Source of the DNA: an uncultured Collinsella sp.
Lineage (GTDB): Bacteria; Actinomycetota; Coriobacteriia; Coriobacteriales; Coriobacteriaceae
Assembly: GCA_900547655.1 (NCBI GenBank)
Contig: URHQ01000054.1
Span: 1-13,091, forward strand
Direction of reading: 5' to 3'
DNA length: 13,091 nt
Numbering within the stretch: position 1 is the stretch's first letter; each line of letters begins with the position of its first letter. The notes beneath the pieces were generated by a model that saw only the letters and a program-made list of their open reading frames with translations, was not told where the DNA came from and made no database searches. The position numbers and the translations under genes are program-made. Positions 5,409 to 11,687 of the stretch are shown here, in pieces.

Positions 5409-6413
5409 CTAGCGTACATCGCGTACCGTATCGCCCTCGACGAGCACGCCCGGAAACAGCATGTGCTCCACACCGGGTTCAACGCCCTCGGCGCCGGCAA
5501 TCTTGTCAACCGCCCACATGCCGACGCGCTTGTTGTCAAAGCGCACCGTAGTCAGGCGACAATCGGGCACGATATCGCCCAGGCTGTCATCAACACCCAC
5601 CACGCTCACGTCCTGGGGCACGCACTTCCCGCGCGACTCGAGCCCACGAATGCAGCCATATGCCATGGCGTCGTTGGAGGCATAAATGGCCGTGCAGGTC
5701 GGATCATCCGCAAGCACCTGGCCGGCAGCATATCCACTCTGCGCCGTCCAGTCGCCGCGCACGAGCTGCGGGGGCTCAATGCCATGCGCACGCAATGTCT
5801 CACGCCAGCCTTCCTCGCGCCGCATGCCTGAAAGCGAGCGCTCGGGGCACGAGATAAAGTGCACGGTCTTGTGTCCCTGCCCCAGCAAGTATTCGACCAC
5901 TTGGCGTGAACAATCGAACTGGTCGTTATCGACCGTTGAACAGAGCGGGTGCTCCAGCATGGTAACGAGCACCGTCTGCATACCGGGCAGCGGCTCAAAA
6001 GTGCCAAAGTCTGCCGGCATGCGGTTCATGATCACGACCATGCCGTCCACCGGCAGTGCGCTCATGCGCGACGATGCGCTCTCGAGGGTATACGGATGCC
6101 CGTCTACTTTAGTGAGGGTGATGGCATAGCCATGTTTGTCGGCCGCGGCGGCAAAGCCCTCCATACGGTCGAGGTTACCGGTACCGGTAATGTTGAACAT
6201 GGCGACGCCGACGGTCTTAAACCTGCCACGGCGCAGCGATCGACCGGCAAAATTGGGGCGATACCCCAGCTCGCGCATGGCGGCACGCACGCGTTCCTTG
6301 GTCTCGGGGCGCACGCTGGGCGAATCGTGCACGGTGCGCGAGACCGTCTGCTCCGAGACGCCCGCGAGGCGCGCTACGTCTTTGACGGATACCGATTTTT
6401 TAACAGCGGCCAT
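5409..6413 (-). CDS. LacI-family transcriptional regulator, paired with lacE
   Basis: A 334-residue LacI/GalR-type regulator. The N-terminal helix-turn-helix is VKDVARLAGVSEQTVSRTVHD (10-30). A hinge helix follows with Leu60 (FAGRSL), the residue that wedges into the central CG of operators, and then a periplasmic-binding-protein-like sensor domain (GVAMFNITG onward; ASNDAMAYG and VVGVDDSLGD blocks). It is divergent from lacE across a 357-base gap holding two palindromes with a central CG (6572-6589 and 6692-6709), its likely operators, so it probably represses lacE-lacG and itself. The effector is unknown; lactose-6-phosphate, galactose-6-phosphate or another sugar is inference. It is co-directional with lacF and no terminator is evident between them, so some read-through into lacF is possible. 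It is a paralogue of the regulator at 10403-11413. Confidence 0.93.
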   Translation of the reverse strand: MAAVKKSVSVKDVARLAGVSEQTVSRTVHDSPSVRPETKERVRAAMRELGYRPNFAGRSLRRGRFKTVGVAMFNITGTGNLDRMEGFAAAADKHGYAITLTKVDGHPYTLESASSRMSALPVDGMVVIMNRMPADFGTFEPLPGMQTVLVTMLEHPLCSTVDNDQFDCSRQVVEYLLGQGHKTVHFISCPERSLSGMRREEGWRETLRAHGIEPPQLVRGDWTAQSGYAAGQVLADDPTCTAIYASNDAMAYGCIRGLESRGKCVPQDVSVVGVDDSLGDIVPDCRLTTVRFDNKRVGMWAVDKIAGAEGVEPGVEHMLFPGVLVEGDTVRDVR

Positions 6414-6479
6414 AGGTCGATCTTTCTATGTCAACGATGCCATTGGTGGCACCCTGCGCAGTCATTTTTAACGCCTTCA

Positions 6480-6485
6480 AGTATA
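6480..6485 (-). promoter_or_regulatory. Candidate -10 box of the first LacI-family gene
   Basis: TATACT on the minus strand, about 67 bases before the regulator's start codon, is the best -10 match in the gap. No good -35 was found at the right spacing, so confidence is low. Confidence 0.3.
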
Positions 6486-6571
6486 TCCAACGCCTCCCCC
6501 ACCATACGCTCACCACCCAAAACCTACCGTTCACCGACATTTTTGCTTCCACGAACGGCTTTTGTCGTCCA

Positions 6572-6589
6572 AATGTTAACGTTGCCATT
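6572..6589. promoter_or_regulatory. LacI-type operator O1 in the lacI-lacE gap
   Basis: AATGTTAACGTTGCCATT is an 18-base imperfect palindrome centred on AACGTT. Its half-sites are AATGTTAAC and AATGGCAAC. It is the near mirror copy of the site at 6692-6709, and the two centres are exactly 120 bases apart, which would allow repression by a DNA loop. The central CG is typical for LacI-family binding. It lies upstream of the candidate regulator promoter. Confidence 0.75.
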
Positions 6590-6691
6590 GTGCAAACACA
6601 GAGCCACCGGGCGGCTCAAACGTTTACGCGTAAGGAATCGACGGTTCGCAGGCACGGGAACCACCGGTTCGCGTCTTTTTTTGTGTCGCAA

Positions 6692-6709
6692 AATGGCAAC
6701 GTCAACATT
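6692..6709. promoter_or_regulatory. LacI-type operator O2 next to the lacE promoter
   Basis: AATGGCAACGTCAACATT has half-sites AATGGCAAC and AATGTTGAC around a central CG. It is nearly the reverse complement of O1. It abuts a candidate lacE -35 box at 6710, so binding here should block RNA polymerase. Confidence 0.75.
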
Positions 6710-6737
6710 TTGGCAACTGAACGCCAAAAGCTACCAT
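6710..6737 (+). promoter_or_regulatory. lacE: Candidate lacE-lacG promoter
   Basis: TTGGCA (6710-6715) and TACCAT (6732-6737) have a 16-base spacer and lie 33 bases before the lacE start codon. The -35 sits directly beside operator O2 and inside a small inverted repeat (TTTTGGC 6708-6714 with GCCAAAA 6723-6729). The -10 is a weak match, so this is tentative. Confidence 0.4.
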
Positions 6738-6770
6738 CGTTGCTAACCCACCGACTCTTAGGAGCATTGC

Positions 6771-8546
6771 ATGGAGCAACTCATCGCCACCATCGAAAAG
6801 GGCCAGCCCTTTTTCAACGCGATCGCCCGCAACAAGTACCTCAAGGCGATCCGCGACGGCTTTATCTCCGTCATCCCCATCATCATCTTCTCGTCCATCT
6901 TCTGCCTGGTAGCCTCGGTCCCCAACATCTGGGGTTTCTACTGGCCCGATGACATCAACAACGCCCTGTGGAAGTGCTACAACTACTCCATGGGCATCCT
7001 GGCCATCGCCTGCGCCGCCACCACGGCCAAGCACTTCGCCGACGCTCAGAACCGCGATCTGCCCAAGAACAATCAGATCAACTTCATCTCGTGCATGTGC
7101 GCGGCCATCATCGGCTTCTTGCTCCTTTCGAGCGACACCATCGCCACGGACGCCGCCAGCGGCTTCAACACCACCTACCTTGGTTCCAAGGGCCTGCTGA
7201 CCGCCTTCATCGCTGCGTTTGTGACTGGCATCATCTACAAGTTCTTCATTAAGCGCAACATCACCGTCAAGATGCCCGAGCAGGTTCCGCCCAACATCTC
7301 GCAGACCTTCAAGGACATCATCCCCTTCTCCGTCTGCATCACCGTCTTTTGGGTTTTTGACATCGTCTTCCGCGCTGCTTTTGGCTTCTGCTTTGCCCAA
7401 GGCGTCATCCAGGTGTTCCAGCCCCTGTTCACCGCTGCCGACGGCTACATCGGCCTCGCTGTGATCTACGGCGCCATGAGCCTGTTCTGGTTCGTCGGCG
7501 TCCACGGCCCCTCGATCGTCGAGCCCGCCATCGCCGCCGCCCTTGTTGCCAACATGACCGACAACCTGGCCGCATTCCAGGCTGGCCAGCACGCTTCCGC
7601 TGTCCTGACCCAGGGTGCCCAGTACTTCGTCGTCTGCATGGGCGGCACCGGCGCCACGCTCGTCCTGGTCTTTATGTTCTGCTTCCTGGCCAAGTCCCAG
7701 GAGATGCGCGCCGTCGGTAAGGCCGCCATCGTCCCCGTCTGCTTTGCCGTCAACGAGCCGCTGCTGTTCGCCGCACCCATCGTGCTCAATCCCGTCTTCT
7801 TTGTCCCGTTTGTCTTTGCCCCGATCGCCAACATCTGGATCCTCAAGATCTTTATCGACTTCTTGGGCATGAACGGCTTTATGTACACCCTGCCCTGGAC
7901 CGTCCCCGGCCCCATCGGCACCATCATGGGCCTGGGCTTCCAGCCGCTCGCCTTTGTGATGCTCGCCCTTATCCTGGTCGTCGACTTCGTTCTGTACTAT
8001 CCGTTCTTCCGTGCCTATGACGCCCAGAAGTGCGCCGAGGAGGCCGAGATCTCCCAGGAGGAGCTCGCCGCCAAGAACGCCGAGAAGGCCGCCAAGCTCA
8101 ACGACGCCTTCCAGGGCAAGGCTGACGCCAAGAGCGTTGCCGCCGGTGCTGCTGCCGAGGCCGTGAAGGCCGACTCCCCCGCCGCTTCTGCAGCATCCGC
8201 TGCCGAGGCAACGACCGCCAGCGACCTCAACGGCAAGCGCGTGCTCGTGCTCTGCCAGGGCGGCGGAACCTCGGGCCTGCTCGCCAACGCGCTGGCCAAG
8301 GCCGCCAAGGAGCGCGGCATCAATCTTGAGACCGCTGCCGAGGCCTATGGCAACCACGTGGACATGCTCCCCGACTTCGATCTGGTCGTCCTGGCCCCGC
8401 AGGCCGCAAGCTACCTGGCCGACCTGCAGAAGGACTGCGAGCGCGTGGGCAACAAGTGCGTCGCCTGCCGCGGTAAGCAGTACATCGAGCTTTCCCAGAA
8501 CGGCGACAAGTCTCTCGCCTTCGTAAGCGAGCAACTCTCGAAGTAA
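6771..8546 (+). CDS. lacE: PTS lactose-specific EIICB permease (LacE)
   Basis: This inner-membrane protein imports lactose and phosphorylates it to lactose-6-phosphate with phosphate from LacF. The 591-residue length and IIC-IIB order match LacE. The IIC domain (about 1-420) is highly hydrophobic with several membrane helices and shows FVGVHGPSIVEP (241-252) and the sugar-site region AVNEPLLF (326-333, Glu329). An Ala-rich linker of about 65 residues follows (about 421-486). The IIB domain (about 488-591) has VLVLCQGGGTSGLLANAL with the phosphorylated Cys495. TAGGAG precedes the ATG by six bases. It is the first gene of a plus-strand pair with lacG and is divergent from a LacI regulator, with a palindromic operator beside the promoter. 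A cellobiose/chitobiose permease is the alternative, but fusion to IIB and the lacG partner support lactose. Confidence 0.94.
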   Translation: MEQLIATIEKGQPFFNAIARNKYLKAIRDGFISVIPIIIFSSIFCLVASVPNIWGFYWPDDINNALWKCYNYSMGILAIACAATTAKHFADAQNRDLPKNNQINFISCMCAAIIGFLLLSSDTIATDAASGFNTTYLGSKGLLTAFIAAFVTGIIYKFFIKRNITVKMPEQVPPNISQTFKDIIPFSVCITVFWVFDIVFRAAFGFCFAQGVIQVFQPLFTAADGYIGLAVIYGAMSLFWFVGVHGPSIVEPAIAAALVANMTDNLAAFQAGQHASAVLTQGAQYFVVCMGGTGATLVLVFMFCFLAKSQEMRAVGKAAIVPVCFAVNEPLLFAAPIVLNPVFFVPFVFAPIANIWILKIFIDFLGMNGFMYTLPWTVPGPIGTIMGLGFQPLAFVMLALILVVDFVLYYPFFRAYDAQKCAEEAEISQEELAAKNAEKAAKLNDAFQGKADAKSVAAGAAAEAVKADSPAASAASAAEATTASDLNGKRVLVLCQGGGTSGLLANALAKAAKERGINLETAAEAYGNHVDMLPDFDLVVLAPQAASYLADLQKDCERVGNKCVACRGKQYIELSQNGDKSLAFVSEQLSK

Positions 8547-8555
8547 GTAACGCTC

Positions 8556-8589
8556 AGGGCCAGCCGACCATCCAAGACCGGCTGGCCCT
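8556..8589 (+). other. Intercistronic hairpin between lacE and lacG
   Basis: Arms AGGGCCAGCCG (8556-8566) and CGGCTGGCCCT (8579-8589) form a perfect 11-bp stem with a 12-base loop. It starts nine bases after the lacE stop and ends 23 bases before lacG. Only TCGATTT follows, so full termination is unlikely. It may protect the 3' end of lacE mRNA or lower lacG expression relative to lacE. Confidence 0.75.
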
Positions 8590-8612
8590 TCGATTTAGAC
8601 GATTGGATCATC

Positions 8613-10052
8613 ATGTCCGTTAACCCTGCTAGCGTCACCAACCCGCCCGCGCAGTTTCCCGAGGACTTTGTCTTTGGCGGTGCTACCGCTGCCTACCAGG
8701 TAGAGGGTGAGACCCGCACTCACGGTAAGGGCAAGGTTGCCTGGGACGACTTCCTGGAGGCCCAGGGGCGCTTCTCCCCCGATCCCGCTTCGGACTTCTA
8801 CAACCAGTACCCCGTCGACTTGGAGCTGTGCGAGGAGTTCGGCATCAACGGCATTCGCCTCTCCATCGCCTGGAGCCGCATCTTTCCCAACGGCACCGGT
8901 GAGATTAACCCCGAGGGCGTCCAGTTCTATCACGATCTCTTCGCCGAGTGCCATAAGCACCACGTTGAGCCGTTCGTCACGCTGCATCACTTTGACACGC
9001 CGCTGCCCCTCTTTGAGAAGGGCGATTTCCTCAACCGCGAGACCATCGACGCCTTTGTGGACTTTGCCACCTTCTGCTTTACGGAGTACGGCGACCAGGT
9101 GACCTACTGGTTCACCTTTAACGAGATCTGGGCCGACGCCTCCAACACCTACATCGAGGGCACCTTCCCCGGTGGCGTCAAGGCGCATCTGGCCGAGGCC
9201 TTCCAGTGCGAGCACAACATGATGCTCGCCCACGCCAAGGCCGTGCTGGCCTTCCACAACGGCGGTTTTAAGGGCAAGATCGGCATCATTCAGTCTCTGG
9301 AGTTTAAGTATCCGCTCAACGAGAACGACCCCGCCGACATCAAGGCCGCCAACAACGAGCACGTGCTGCAAAACCAGTTTCTGCTCGACGCCACCTTCCG
9401 CGGCGACTATGCCCCCGACACCCTCGAGTGCGCCAACCGCCTGGCTGCCGTCTCGGGCGGCACCATCGAGATCCTGGACGAGGACCTCGAGATTATGCGC
9501 GAAGCCGCGCTCTACAACGACTACCTGGGCGTTAACAACTATCAGTGCCGTTTTTTGAAGGCTTACGATGGCGAGAACGACCTGCACCACAACGGTACGG
9601 GCGAGAAGGGCACCGGTCGCTGGCGCGTCAAGGGCATTGGCGAGCATGTGAACAAGCCCGGCATCCCCACCACCGACTGGGACTGGATCATCTATCCCGA
9701 GGGTCTGTTCGATCTGCTCGTCTACATTAAGCAGCGCTACCCCAACTACAAGCAGATCTTCATCACCGAGAACGGCATGGGCTACAAGGACCCCTACAAG
9801 AACGGTTTTGTGGACGACCAGCCGCGCATCGACTACATCGAGCAGCACCTGCGTTGGCTGCTCAAGGCCATGGAGGTGGGCGTCAACGTGGGCGGCTACT
9901 TCCTGTGGAGCCTGCAGGATCAGTTCTCCTGGACCAATGGCTACAACAAGCGTTACGGCTTCTTTTACGTTGACTTTGAAACCCAGAAGCGCACGCCCAA
10001 GGCAAGCGCCTACTGGTACAAGCACGTGGCGCAGACCCGTCGTCTGGACTAG
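8613..10052 (+). CDS. lacG: 6-phospho-beta-galactosidase (LacG, GH1)
   Basis: Cytoplasmic retaining glycosidase that hydrolyses lactose-6-phosphate to glucose and galactose-6-phosphate. The 479-residue length is typical of family GH1. Seen: FPEDFVFGGATAAYQVEG (15-32, the GH1 N-terminal block), TFNE with acid/base Glu171, and ITENG with nucleophile Glu386. The phosphate-binding set is Ser439, Lys446 and Tyr448 in SWTNGYNKRYG. Trp440 directly after the serine matches the tryptophan that in lactococcal LacG favours 6-phospho-galactosides; 6-phospho-beta-glucosidases usually have a small or different residue there. The ribosome site is weak (GGAT, four bases before the ATG), and a hairpin lies just upstream, so translation may be limited. 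It follows lacE by 66 bases and ends at a strong terminator. The product feeds LacAB, encoded on the other strand. Confidence 0.95.
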   Translation: MSVNPASVTNPPAQFPEDFVFGGATAAYQVEGETRTHGKGKVAWDDFLEAQGRFSPDPASDFYNQYPVDLELCEEFGINGIRLSIAWSRIFPNGTGEINPEGVQFYHDLFAECHKHHVEPFVTLHHFDTPLPLFEKGDFLNRETIDAFVDFATFCFTEYGDQVTYWFTFNEIWADASNTYIEGTFPGGVKAHLAEAFQCEHNMMLAHAKAVLAFHNGGFKGKIGIIQSLEFKYPLNENDPADIKAANNEHVLQNQFLLDATFRGDYAPDTLECANRLAAVSGGTIEILDEDLEIMREAALYNDYLGVNNYQCRFLKAYDGENDLHHNGTGEKGTGRWRVKGIGEHVNKPGIPTTDWDWIIYPEGLFDLLVYIKQRYPNYKQIFITENGMGYKDPYKNGFVDDQPRIDYIEQHLRWLLKAMEVGVNVGGYFLWSLQDQFSWTNGYNKRYGFFYVDFETQKRTPKASAYWYKHVAQTRRLD

Positions 10053-10098
10053 TGGCTGGCGGGGTTGCCCGCTCACACAACCTGTCCCCATTTCTCAG

Positions 10099-10147
10099 CC
10101 GGGGGCGGCACGTCACACGGCGCGCCGCCCCCGGTCTTTTTGTTTTT
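10099..10147 (+). terminator. Intrinsic terminator of lacE-lacG
   Basis: The stem CCGGGGGCGGC (10099-10109) with GCCGCCCCCGG (10124-10134) is a perfect 11-bp GC-rich pair, followed by TCTTTTTGTTTTT. It lies 46 bases past the lacG stop and is the clear end of the plus-strand transcript. Confidence 0.93.
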
Positions 10148-10163
10148 GGGCTGGTCGGGAGCC

Positions 10164-10228
10164 GTTTGTCTCGATCTGTAACATCTAGCCGAGTTTTTTG
10201 GTCCTAGCTGTTACAGATCGAGACAAAC
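10164..10228. repeat. Hairpin repeat unit 1 of a three-unit array
   Basis: This is a perfect 20-bp inverted repeat (10164-10183 with 10209-10228) that includes the core ATCTGTAACA and its complement, around a 25-base centre. The centre holds a second short pairing, CTAG at 10185-10188 with CTAG at 10204-10207. It is the most perfect of three units in the convergent lacG/regulator gap. Confidence 0.9.
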
Positions 10229-10246
10229 CGGGGAAACCGGGTCGAA

Positions 10247-10307
10247 TTGTCTAAATCTGTAACACTAGAACCGGTTTTGGACGTCTAGTTGTTACAGATT
10301 GAGATAA
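10247..10307. repeat. Hairpin repeat unit 2 of a three-unit array
   Basis: The core ATCTGTAACA (10255-10264) pairs with TGTTACAGAT (10290-10299) around a 25-base centre, again with inner CTAG/CTAG (10265-10268 and 10285-10288). The outer stem has a few mismatches. The core is 81 bases from that of unit 1. Confidence 0.88.
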
Positions 10308-10328
10308 ACGCACAGGGCAATCCTCTCA

Positions 10329-10385
10329 ATCTCAATCTGTAACATCTAGCTGAGATTTTCGGCCCCACCTGTTACAGATTGAGAT
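10329..10385. repeat. Hairpin repeat unit 3 of a three-unit array
   Basis: A perfect 16-bp stem (10329-10344 with 10370-10385) includes the same core and a 25-base centre, 80 bases from unit 2. The left inner CTAG is kept but its partner on the right is lost. The unit ends 17 bases from the stop codon of the second regulator. The rest of the gap 10148-10402 holds nothing else I can support. Confidence 0.88.
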
Positions 10386-10402
10386 GAACGAGCCGAGCAC
10401 GT

Positions 10403-11413
10403 CTACGCCCGCAGATCCCTCACGCTGGAACGCTCGACCAACACGCCCGAGACGAGCGTACGACTTCTGGAGCTCGGGGCTTCCAGACCTGCGACGACCT
10501 CGTTAAGCGCACGGATGCCCAGTTCGCGGTGGCGAAACTTCACCGACGTCAGAATCGAGTTGGGAATCGTCTTGTAGAGCTCATCGTCGAAGCCGATCAC
10601 GGACACGTCGTCGGGCACATTGAGCCCTTTGTCACGTAGAGCCATCATCACGCCGTTTGCCATGCAGTCGTTAGCAGCGAGGACCGCCGTGCAATCGGGC
10701 TTATCGGCAAGCACAAGGCCCGCGGCATAGCCACTATCCGCATTCCAATCGCCTTGCAGAGGCTCGGGCGGCTCAATGCCACGTGCCTCGAGTGCCGCTC
10801 GCCAACCTTTCATACGGCACTGGCTCGACAGTGACTCTTTCTTACCAGAGACGAAGTACACGTTCTTGTGCCCGTGGTTCAAGAAGTACTCGCACGCCAT
10901 GCGCGCGCCGCCCTCTTGGTCGTCACTGACGGTAGAGCAGGTAGGATGTTCCATCGGTGTGATAATCACCGTCTTGAGGTCTTTCGGCGCCTCAAAGGTA
11001 TCAAAGTCATCGACCATCTGGCGCAGGTTGAAAATCATGCCGTCGACGGGGAGCTGCGACATCCTACGCGCCGCTTCGGCAAGGGTCATCTTCTCCCCCG
11101 CCCGCTTTTTGATCATCGTAAGAGCAAAGCCTCGCTCTTCGGCGGCATCGGCGATACCGTCGATCATGTCCACGGCACCGCCCGACAAGTGGAACAGCAC
11201 GACGCCGATGCACCCGTAACGGCCCAACTTGAGCGAACGCGCGGCAAAGTTGGCTCGAAACCCGAGCGCCTCCATGGCCGAATGAACCTTATCGCGTGTC
11301 GACTCTCGCACGCTATCGGGCTCGTTAATCACGCGCGAAACCGTCTTGAGAGAAACACCAGCGGCAATCGCCACATCATTCATTGAGACATTTTTCTTGT
11401 CCATCGTTGCCAC
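10403..11413 (-). CDS. Second LacI-family regulator, paired with the second permease
   Basis: A 336-residue LacI/GalR-type protein. The helix-turn-helix is MNDVAIAAGVSLKTVSRVINE (11-31), the hinge is FAARSL with Leu61, and a sensor domain follows. It shares blocks with the regulator at 5409-6413 (EHPTCSTV, GDWNADSGYAAGLVLA, PVDGM), so the two are paralogues. They differ at the two recognition positions (LK here, EQ there), in line with their different half-sites. The GTG at 11413 is chosen as start because GGAG lies five bases ahead; an ATG at 11404 would be 14 bases from it. It is divergent from the permease at 11688 and probably binds the 24-base palindrome at 11563-11586. The effector is unknown. 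It converges on lacG across the hairpin array. Confidence 0.92.
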   Translation of the reverse strand: MATMDKKNVSMNDVAIAAGVSLKTVSRVINEPDSVRESTRDKVHSAMEALGFRANFAARSLKLGRYGCIGVVLFHLSGGAVDMIDGIADAAEERGFALTMIKKRAGEKMTLAEAARRMSQLPVDGMIFNLRQMVDDFDTFEAPKDLKTVIITPMEHPTCSTVSDDQEGGARMACEYFLNHGHKNVYFVSGKKESLSSQCRMKGWRAALEARGIEPPEPLQGDWNADSGYAAGLVLADKPDCTAVLAANDCMANGVMMALRDKGLNVPDDVSVIGFDDELYKTIPNSILTSVKFRHRELGIRALNEVVAGLEAPSSRSRTLVSGVLVERSSVRDLRA

Positions 11414-11418
11414 TGCTT

Positions 11419-11422
11419 CTCC
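11419..11422 (-). promoter_or_regulatory. Ribosome site that favours a GTG start
   Basis: GGAG on the minus strand is five bases before the GTG at 11413 and 14 before the ATG at 11404. This spacing supports initiation at GTG. The N-terminal MATMDKKNVS then also aligns in length with MAAVKKSVS of the paralogous regulator. Confidence 0.55.
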
Positions 11423-11484
11423 AGTCGGTTTTACATCGCTTGTTTTTGCGTTCTAGCATACACTACCTGCCTGACTGATAAATC

Positions 11485-11509
11485 AACCGTTTACCGAACA
11501 ATATCGACC
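11485..11509 (+). promoter_or_regulatory. Degenerate phased GAAC-type site upstream of the second permease
   Basis: GAACAATATCGA at 11496-11507 is identical over 12 bases to the lacF upstream site at 5363-5374. Related tetramers AACC (11485), GAAC (11496) and GACC (11506) are spaced 11 and 10 bases, the same phase as upstream of lacF. This suggests that the second permease may share a regulator with lacF and lacA. Confidence 0.45.
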
Positions 11510-11541
11510 GCTCACCCGTATATCCTTGTTGCTCTTCCAAA

Positions 11542-11560
11542 AATGTCTTACGTTGTCATT
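11542..11560. promoter_or_regulatory. Auxiliary half-operator of the second LacI-type regulator
   Basis: GTTGTCATT (11552-11560) is a perfect half-site, while its left partner (AATGTCTTAC, 11542-11551) is degenerate by one extra base and substitutions. Its centre is 23 bases, about two helical turns, from the main palindrome at 11563-11586, so two dimers could bind on the same face. Confidence 0.5.
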
Positions 11561-11562
11561 AA

Positions 11563-11586
11563 CGAAATGACAACGTTGTCATTTCG
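11563..11586. promoter_or_regulatory. Perfect 24-base palindromic operator upstream of the second permease
   Basis: The half-site CGAAATGACAAC is followed by its exact reverse complement, with a central CG. It is the strongest operator-like sequence in the window. The core half-site AATGACAAC differs from the lacE-side half-sites (AATGGCAAC, AATGTTAAC) at only two or so positions, fitting binding by the paralogous regulator encoded divergently. Confidence 0.85.
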
Positions 11587-11604
11587 CAATGCCTTCCTTA
11601 AGCA
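11576..11604 (+). promoter_or_regulatory. Candidate promoter of the second permease
   Basis: TTGTCA (11576-11581, five of six consensus bases) and TAAGCA (11599-11604, weak) have a 17-base spacer. The -35 lies inside the palindromic operator. A small hairpin (CCTTCCT 11592-11598 with AGGAAGG 11604-11610) overlaps the -10 region. Confidence 0.4.
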
Positions 11605-11687
11605 GGAAGGTTTCCGGGCAGTCCTGACCATCCATCGACGACCAGTTCCATCCACATGCATCGCGCATCAAGTAGCAAAGGAGCTCT

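Noticed and set aside
4598..5551. Plus-strand open frame of about 317 codons across lacF, stem-loop and terminator
   Set aside because: It runs through a terminator, a palindromic repeat and antisense to lacF and the end of a regulator gene. Composition is not protein-like.
6702..8534. Long open frame (about 610 codons) antisense to lacE
   Set aside because: It is fully covered by lacE, a clear LacE homologue with a catalytic cysteine. The antisense translation is Asp/Gly/Glu/Val-rich low-complexity sequence, as expected from the complement of GC-rich codons, and has no recognisable domain.
8556..8589. Hairpin between lacE and lacG as a full terminator
   Set aside because: The stem is good, but the following bases TCGATTT are not a U tract, and lacG has no promoter of its own that I can see.
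10082..10090. CTGTCCCCA words (10082-10090 and 4689-4697) as remains of a transposon end
   Set aside because: The match is only nine bases with no terminal repeat, target duplication or transposase nearby.
8595..10091. Long open frame (about 498 codons) antisense to lacG
   Set aside because: It lies opposite a complete GH1 enzyme with both catalytic glutamates. The translation has no domain signature and reflects codon bias of the true strand.
10164..10385. CRISPR array with 25-base spacers
   Set aside because: The repeated cores are inverted pairs, not direct repeats separated by unique spacers. The 25-base centres are related to each other (inner CTAG) and the pitch is 80-81 bases.
11404..11404. 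ATG at 11404 as the start of the second regulator
   Set aside because: Its distance to the only ribosome site (GGAG) is 14 bases, while the GTG at 11413 is at five; it remains possible.
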